Below are positions 58,550 through 64,000 of a DNA stretch of 64,000 nucleotides, one piece after another. The first letter of the stretch is position 1. Each line of letters starts with the position of its first letter. The DNA lies in contig OZ024915.1 in assembly GCA_964017125.1 (NCBI GenBank), positions 16,794,480 to 16,858,479 of the forward strand, given 5' to 3'. Under the pieces are notes generated by a model. The model did not search any database and was not told the origin of the DNA. It worked only from the letters and a program-made list of their open reading frames with translations. The position numbers and the translations under genes were made by a program. This DNA is from Flabesymbios commensalis. Its lineage: Eukaryota > Annelida > Polychaeta > Terebellida > Flabelligeridae.

Positions 58550-58732
58550 CAGGGCGGTGTTTAAAGCTACCACCTGCTTGGAAAATCGCTCTGGCATTTA
58601 GGTTTCAAAGAAACAAATGTGGGGAGCCTCAGACCGTCAAGACACGCATTTCGAATCCTGTGTCTGGAGGGCAATGTCATCACATTCATCCCACCAGATT
58701 CTCCTGGCCCAGTTTAGCCTATGTGTGCACGA
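58550..58732 (+). mobile_element. SINE-1, head type 2, internally deleted
   Basis: GGCGGTGTTTAAAGCTACCA (first head), linker reduced to TTTCAAAGAAACAAATGTGG, second head lacking its A-box part but keeping GCATTTCGAATCCTGTG, and 3' part CCTGGCCCAGTTTAGCCTAT then GTGTGCAC. It passes straight into the GAAT array. Confidence 0.75.
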
Positions 58733-58980
58733 ATGAATGAATGAATGAATGAATGAATGAATGAATGAATGAATGAATGAATGAATGAATGAATGAATTA
58801 ATTAATGAATGAATGAATAAATAAATGAATGAATGAATGAATGAATGAATGAATGAATGAATGAATGAATGAATGAATGAATGAATGAATGAATGAATGA
58901 ATGAATGAATGAATGAATGAATGAATGAATGAATGAATGAATGAATGAATGAATGAATGAATGAATGAATGAATGAATGA
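58731..58980. repeat. (GAAT)n array, ~250 bp
   Basis: Begins at the CACGAA of the SINE 3' end. On the SINE strand it reads GAAT, opposite in strand sense to the arrays at 43683 and 62142. Confidence 0.95.
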
Positions 58981-59649
58981 ACCAGCTAACTAGCCAACCA
59001 TCAGCCCCACGAATGGTAATCGTTCAAGAAAAAACTTGATAGAAGAGTACGGTATACAAAATACTTGGACCTGAAATCCTGCCTGCAGACTTTAGATTCT
59101 TCAGCCCCCGTAGCTAGGAGGCCAATTGGAGGCTGAATCCCCCAGGACGAGTCAGAATTAATGAGGACACGTGCACTAAATAACTTGTCCTCACAGCGGG
59201 TAAAGGTCAATAGGTCAATTGGGCATTGCAGTGGGAGCAGGTGAGACCTATTACATTTAGAGTTAGCAGAAGACGTTAGGCCAACAGCTGTGAGATGTTG
59301 GATCAACGTAGATCCGGCACAGGTGAGATCTATTAAGGTAAAGTGAGACTCTCAGGAGAGGTCAGGCTCAGGAAAGGTCAACCCTTAGAAGATCGTTAAC
59401 TTGCACATTATGTTGTCTTTCAAACAAAGATTATTCACAGCTTTACGCCCTAACATATGATGGGATAATTTGCATATCAAGACTCCATATTAGCAATTTA
59501 ACAAGAGGGCTTCTACAATTTTACGGAACTAATCCTGCTGTATATAGGCATGTACATGTAGATATATATTTTACAACTCCCTGTTCATTGTTAATAACAC
59601 ATAAGTCTGCATAGTCGGCAAATAAAATATTTATCCATCTATTACGTCA
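58981..59649. other. Intergenic/intronic, nothing recognised
   Basis: Short frames, none with known domains. CAGGTGAGA-like motifs recur at 59238, 59320. Confidence 0.5.
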
Positions 59650-59857
59650 AGGAGCGCGCAGCGCGAGGCCCTGTGCGAAATTAACGTCAATACATTGCTT
59701 TCAACATTAACTCAACTTGATTGCCTAGTAATATTGACAGGGGAGAAACAAGAATATTTCTCTGAAAGACCCACACCGGATCAGCTGGGTTCGAACCTGG
59801 GAAGCATGCATGGCCGACGAGGCAGTCAGGCGCTCTACCAATGCGCCACGCGTCCTG
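59650..59857 (-). mobile_element. SINE-2 copy
   Basis: The minus strand starts GGACGCGTGGCGCATTGGTA and has the B box CCCAGGTTCGAACCCAGC. The anticodon-like region is TGCCTCGTCGG. No acceptor pairing, so not a functional tRNA gene. The body matches 34198-34428. Confidence 0.8.
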
Positions 59858-60289
59858 TCTTATTTGTACATTATCAAGGAGATCTCTTTCCTTAACACTG
59901 AAATATGTAGAACAACAAGTCTGCTAGACAACAAACTCTTCGTCTGCCATTTTCCACAGCGTTGCATTAAAACTTTTCACGGGTCAAATCCTACTAAATC
60001 CTATCAGTTTGCGCTTGATACCGATTCATTTCAGTGTCAACTGCCGAGGCAGGGGGGATAGCTGGTGCTCCCCAAACATTTTATCAGTTTTATATATCAT
60101 CGTTAGTCATAGCTTCTTGGTGTACCTTTTTTATGTATAATATTTTCTTCAATGACTGTGGTAATCTCACACGTCATTTATCTCACCAAGAGGCTCAAAT
60201 ATATAAAAAAAATGGCACACAATCCGGCAGAAAGCTCAAGAGATAAGATAATTAATTGTCGTGGAATGCGAGGGAACCCATAACCCTTA

Positions 60290-60507
60290 GAGTACTGATC
60301 TGGACCATAGCAGTTTTCTGTATTTTAATCAGCACTAATGTAACCATGTCATCAAATCAAATGGGCCTCTCTGATGATATCTGTTGTGACTTAAATTGTA
60401 AAAATTCAAGTAATTTTCAGTCACTTGTGGTTGTGGATCGCGGTAGCGAGACACAACTACAAGCGACTGTAAAATCAACTGTAAAAGTTCAGAAATGTAA
60501 GGGTTAA
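60290..60507. mobile_element. Ta element, 218 bp
   Basis: ATAA-CCCTTAGAGTACTGATC to CAGAAATGTAAGGG-TTAA. Hairpin 60418-60472: CAGTCACTTGTGGTTGTG / CACAACTACAAGCGACTG around TCGCGGTAGCGA. The CACTTGTGGTTG arm has a matching change on the other side (CAACTACAAG). Confidence 0.75.
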
Positions 60508-60522
60508 TAATGGCGACAACAT

Positions 60523-60752
60523 TTAACCCTTACAACGCGGGGATCGACTAATGTAGACGTCAGATTCTGACGACTAAAGTCGATCCCCTCACTGTAAGAA
60601 TAGACATATTTCTAATGGCCGTAGACCCCTAACATAGGTATTCAAATGAATCGGAATGCGCTAACTAAGACATTTATGATGATTTCAAGGTGAAAAAACC
60701 TATTTGGTTGCGATATTTTTTTTACAAATTATTTCAGCGCTTTAAGGGTTAA
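60523..60752 (-). mobile_element. Tb element, 230 bp, both TTAA ends present
   Basis: TTAA-CCCTTACAACGCGGGGATCG to CAGCGCTTTAAGGG-TTAA. The left hairpin arm is partly deleted (ACTAATGTAGACGTCAGATT). Confidence 0.8.
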
Positions 60753-60853
60753 ACTACCGCGGATTTCCACCATATCTTAATTCACTATGAGGCGTGAATA
60801 ATATTGTTACAACTCAGAATATCCAATTTGATATAATACCCAAGTGTAATATA

Positions 60854-60962
60854 CCCAGCAAACATTAGATATCGACCCAATGTTGGACCAATGTTGGGCC
60901 AGTGTCAGAGACGATGGCCCAACATTGGTCCAACATTGGGTCGATGTCTCGTGTTTGCTGGG
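60854..60962. repeat. P1 palindrome, one of the best preserved
   Basis: CCCAGCAAACATTAGATATC to CGATGTCTCGTGTTTGCTGGG; arms CCAATGTTGGACCAATGTTG and complement around TGTCAGAGACGA. ATATA flanks both sides (possible target duplication, but low complexity). Confidence 0.9.
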
Positions 60963-61016
60963 ATATATCAAAGTGAAGGCCCGAAGCAGTCTTATTCAGA
61001 TGGTTTACAGCATTTA

Positions 61017-61215
61017 TCAACCCTCACAACGCTGAAATGTTGTCGTATAAAACACGGAGACTAAATAGGGTTTTCGTCTATTTGAATCATCATAAATGTT
61101 TTAATTCGCTCTTTCCGCTTCATTTGAATACCTATGTTATGGGTCTACGGCCATTAATCAACTTTTGACTTCAAATTCCGACGCCTAAAGTCGATCCCCG
61201 AACTGAAAGGGTTAA
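61017..61215 (+). mobile_element. Tb element, shortened
   Basis: TCAA-CCCTCACAACGCTGAAAT to GAACTGAAAGGG-TTAA. The left hairpin arm is mostly deleted; TTTGAATACCTATGTTATGG is intact. Confidence 0.7.
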
Positions 61216-61499
61216 ATTGCTGTCACTCGAAAATGACGCATAAATGAGTCACCAGCATGTAAAGGGTTAAACAAGCACACATGCCATAACTTGCAGCTGA
61301 TAAAGCAAGAAATCAAGACGAGAAAAAAAAAAAATTGTGAGATTGCCCTGTCTGTCGTGGTATTGCCAATCTTCACCCTGAGCTGTTCGTATAATTGAGC
61401 GTGAATTCTGAAGGTGATGGTGCTTCAGAAGAAATATAAGCAAATTTATTCATGGCCCCTCTGACCATTAGCATACAGGGAACCACCCAGTATAAACGG

Positions 61500-61699
61500 A
61501 CGTTCAACCAATGTTGGGCTAATGCTGGGCCAGCGATGTAGACGGTGGGATTTATTGAACCAATGTTGGGTCAATGCAGACTTGGGTCTAGCTCCGTCAC
61601 AGCAAACATTGATATAACATTTGTACAATGCTGGACCAACGTCTTCAACGTTGGCCCAACATTGTACACAAGTTATACAAATTTGTCGTGTTTGCTGGG
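61500..61699. repeat. P1 and P1b palindromes, adjacent
   Basis: P1 at 61500-61577 (CAACCAATGTTGGGC ... centre GATGTAGACGG). P1b at 61600-61699 (CAGCAAACATTGATATAACA to TTGTCGTGTTTGCTGG, centre AACGTCTTCAACGTT). Confidence 0.75.
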
Positions 61700-62141
61700 G
61701 TGGTCAATACAATTAGCTTGCTTAACGGTATCTCTAATGAATGACCGTCTGCTCTCTGTGTCATTTCACAACACAATGTAGATGAACGCACAATGTTTAA
61801 ATGCAGATTGTTGATCAGCTAACCAAGAACACGAAGGACACTCTTCACTTATAGGATTTTGCAGTCTCATTGCATAAGGAATCTACGTACTACGTTTTAA
61901 AATCTTGAGTTAGCAGGTAATTAAAAGCAGGAGTCGTGTACACCCATATACATTGTCTCCAATCTACAGTGTTGTCGTAGCCTATACCCAAGGAATGTAC
62001 AGTTTCCTTGTTGCAACGAATGAATGAATTACGTGAACGATAACATTACATGTATCTAGATGTTTTAATTGGGTTGCTATGCCGCTGTATATAAATATAA
62101 AGTTATTTTATCTGTTTTATTCATTTTTTTAAAAAACATAA
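61700..62141. other. Intergenic/intronic, nothing recognised
   Basis: No gene or repeat family supported. Confidence 0.5.
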
Positions 62142-62342
62142 GGATGAATGAATGAATGAATGAATGAATGAATGAATGAATGAATGAATGAATGAATGAA
62201 TGAATGAAGGAATGAAGGAATGAATGAATGAATGAATGAATGAATGAATGAATGCATGAATGGATGGATGGATGGATGGATGAATGAATGAATGAATGAA
62301 TGAATGAATGAATGAATGAATGAATGAATGAATGAATGAATG
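62142..62342. repeat. (GAAT)n array with a GGAT patch
   Basis: GAAT units, GAAG at 62206-62220, GGAT run at about 62262-62281, then GAAT again. It adjoins the 3' side of a minus-strand SINE-1 remnant. Confidence 0.95.
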
Positions 62343-62344
62343 AT

Positions 62345-62447
62345 AAATGAATTAATAAATTAATGAATAAATTAATTATTGGAGATTGGACCACTTTTGC
62401 GTACATACAGTCTAAACTGGATCAAGGGAGCCTCCATCTTGAGGATT
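62345..62447 (-). mobile_element. SINE-1 remnant
   Basis: GGACCACTTTTGCGTACATA and AGTCTAAACTGGATCAAGGG are the diverged 3' part. Heads are lost or unrecognisable. Confidence 0.6.
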
Positions 62448-63279
62448 GTAAGATAAATAGTATAAATAGTATAAGCATATTTATTGAGAAATTGCGGTGA
62501 TGAATCAGACACTGTCCCTCGGAGATAGCGTTCGTTCCGTTGCAAGCGATCATTTTCCAGTGTTTACCGCACCAACAACGCCAGTGAGCATGAAGCGACT
62601 CTAGTTCAGGAATCTCATCCACATTGATCCAATTTGACTTCGCAATCGGTACATTTCTGTTTTCTCAAAACAAATCTTCACTCCGGGATTGAACTAATTT
62701 ACGTGTGAATCATCACCATTCTTGAAGTGGAAGCCGAAACACACCATGGAGCGTGGAGACACATGGCTACTGAAATCCTAAACAGCTATCACGACTCAAC
62801 ACATCAGAAATGTGGTATTCGACATATTCACGCAAAACATTCAGTAAAGAATTTCGACTGAGCGTCAAACTGCATGGTCTCTTGACGAAATACGATTTAA
62901 AGTTTTAATGATTTATATAATAGTCAGTGAAGTATGTAATTATTCATGTTAAGAACACTTTGGGATTATTACTTTCACGAATGAGCCTAACTTTAGCACA
63001 TTTAGGTCTTATAGGCCTTATAGGTGGCGCTGAATTTGAGCCATGCATGTACCACGTGTGTATTTTGAGTCTGAGAAATCCTGCCCTTTTTATTATTTTG
63101 TTACAGCGATGCTCACACGTTCTGAAATACAAACTTATCGAATTTCGTCATTTCTCTTTGACTACAAATCTATGTATTTCAATCTGAAAGCGAGCACAAG
63201 ATAATGCATGAATGATGTTTTGATAACTGCTGCAGTGAAGCATGGGAGTACACAACCCTAGAGTCCCCCCCCCCCCCCC
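62448..63279. other. Intergenic/intronic, nothing recognised
   Basis: Short frames without known domains. A C homopolymer lies at about 63266-63279. Confidence 0.5.
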
Positions 63280-63363
63280 AATGCCGGTTTAGGATTGGTC
63301 TACCGTTCGCGATGCTGGGCCAACATTATTACAACATCCGGTGAACGTCTTGTGTTTGCAGGG
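63280..63363. repeat. P1 palindrome
   Basis: TGCCGGTTTAGGATTGGTCT / GGGCCAACATTATTACAACA, ending GAACGTCTTGTGTTTGCAGGG. The left outer end is replaced by the C run. Confidence 0.65.
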
Positions 63364-63395
63364 AGATTTGGAAGATCGCTCGTTCGCTCCGCCAA

Positions 63396-63706
63396 AAATG
63401 AAATGAATCGGGCTTTAGGCCACCTTTGTGCACATATAGGCTAAACTGGGCCAGGAGAACCTCCTGAGGATGGTGAGATGATTGAGATGACACGTCCTCC
63501 AGACACAGGATTCGAAATTCGAGCCCTGGCGGTCTGAGGCCGAGCACGCTACCTCTCGGTCAAGGAGGCTCCCCACAATACTAACTTTCACACGTGGATG
63601 GGGAAGAAACAATTTTGTTTCTTTCAAACCGCCGAGACCGGGAACCGAACCCCGGACTCTGGCGTGAAAGGCAGCGGTGCTAACCACTACCCTAGGGCCC
63701 CCGCCC
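63396..63706 (-). mobile_element. SINE-1, head type 1, complete, 12-bp target duplication
   Basis: TCGCTCCGCCAA flanks both sides (63384-63395 and 63707-63718). Minus strand: GGGTAGTGGTTAGCACCGCT and CGGGGTTCGGTTCCCGG (first head), linker AAGAAACAAAATTGTTTCTT, CCTTGACCGAGAGGTAGCG and CGAATTTCGAATCCTGTG (second head), 3' end CCCGATTCATTTCATTT. Best reference copy in the window. Confidence 0.92.
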
Positions 63707-63742
63707 TCGCTCCGCCAACTCGTCTTTTTCAAAGATATTTAA

Positions 63743-63955
63743 TCCGATGTTGTTTTAGTGTTTGTCCAATGTCTGGGACGCTGGCCCAACATTGAAACCA
63801 GGCTGTTTCAACATCTTGTGTTACCTCGTTCGCTCACTGCTACGCCGCGTCTTTCTCAAGGATTGTTGCGAAATGTTGTTCAAGTGGTCAGCCACCGTCT
63901 GCGACGCTGGCCCAGCATTAGAACAACATTGATTCAGCATCTCGTGTTTGCTGGG
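63743..63955. repeat. Two P1 palindromes
   Basis: 63743-63823 is eroded on the left. 63868-63955 has ATGTTGTTCAAGTGG.. / CAGCATTAGAACAACAT around CCGTCTGCGACGCTGG and ends CATCTCGTGTTTGCTGGG. Confidence 0.7.
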
Positions 63956-63970
63956 CCAATCTAACGGATT

Positions 63971-64000
63971 GTGAACCAATGCTGTTTTAATGCTGGGTCA
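63971..64000. repeat. P1 palindrome, cut by window end
   Basis: GTGAACCAATGCTGTTTTAA and TGCTGGGTCA are the left arm of a P1 copy. Confidence 0.6.

Noticed and set aside
59775-59857. tRNA gene on the minus strand
   Set aside because: A and B boxes are present but the acceptor stem does not pair, and the same sequence with a body recurs at 34198-34428. It is SINE-2.

Overview
This is a gene-poor, repeat-rich stretch of an animal nuclear genome, about 60% A+T. The evidence is one spliced exon with consensus splice sites, LINE-type retroposons, tRNA-derived SINEs and many short non-autonomous DNA elements. The exon is of the AQP4/big-brain aquaporin type. With the repeat style and the frequent AGGCCTA motifs, this suggests an aquatic invertebrate, but I cannot name the species.

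Host gene: only one host exon is secure, the first coding exon of an aquaporin at 49796-50174 (+). It has a phase-2 GTAAGT donor. No later exon was recognised in the 13.8 kb downstream. A CpG-rich block at 35.9-36.2 kb ending in CAG/GTAGGA could be an upstream non-coding exon, but that is speculative.

Layout: 0-13 kb holds diverged tandem repeats, inverted-repeat elements and a large non-coding inverted-repeat composite (7.2-11.05 kb). 13.3-17.2 kb holds two nested 5'-truncated LINEs on the minus strand. 20.3-23.5 kb holds a nearly complete plus-strand LINE with endonuclease and reverse transcriptase. 24-48 kb is dense in TTAA-flanked short elements, palindromes and tetranucleotide arrays. 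48.8-49.35 kb is a 32-bp minisatellite just before the aquaporin exon. 52.0-56.5 kb is a nearly perfect 2,233-bp tandem duplication. 57-64 kb holds more SINEs, arrays and palindromes.

Repeat families, named here for use below. P1: about 100-bp palindromes with ends like CCCAGYAAACAC; P1b is its AT-rich subfamily. P2: hairpins built on GCAGTAACTGCTTACTT. Ta, Tb, Tc and Td: roughly 190-255-bp elements flanked by TTAA with CCCTTT/AAAGGG ends (piggyBac-like signature), each normally carrying its own internal hairpin. SINE-1: a SINE with two tRNA-like modules and an ATTCATTTC-type 3' end. SINE-2: a single tRNA-like SINE.

The most interesting signal is structural. The hairpins of otherwise unrelated families repeatedly have centres of the form C-GNA-G (P1, P1b; GAA in P2) or GC-GNNA-GC (Ta, Tc, Td). 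These are the loop types known for unusually stable DNA mini-hairpins. This suggests either selection for extrusion or birth of the palindromes by snap-back self-priming. All coordinates of repeat borders are by eye and may be off by several bases.
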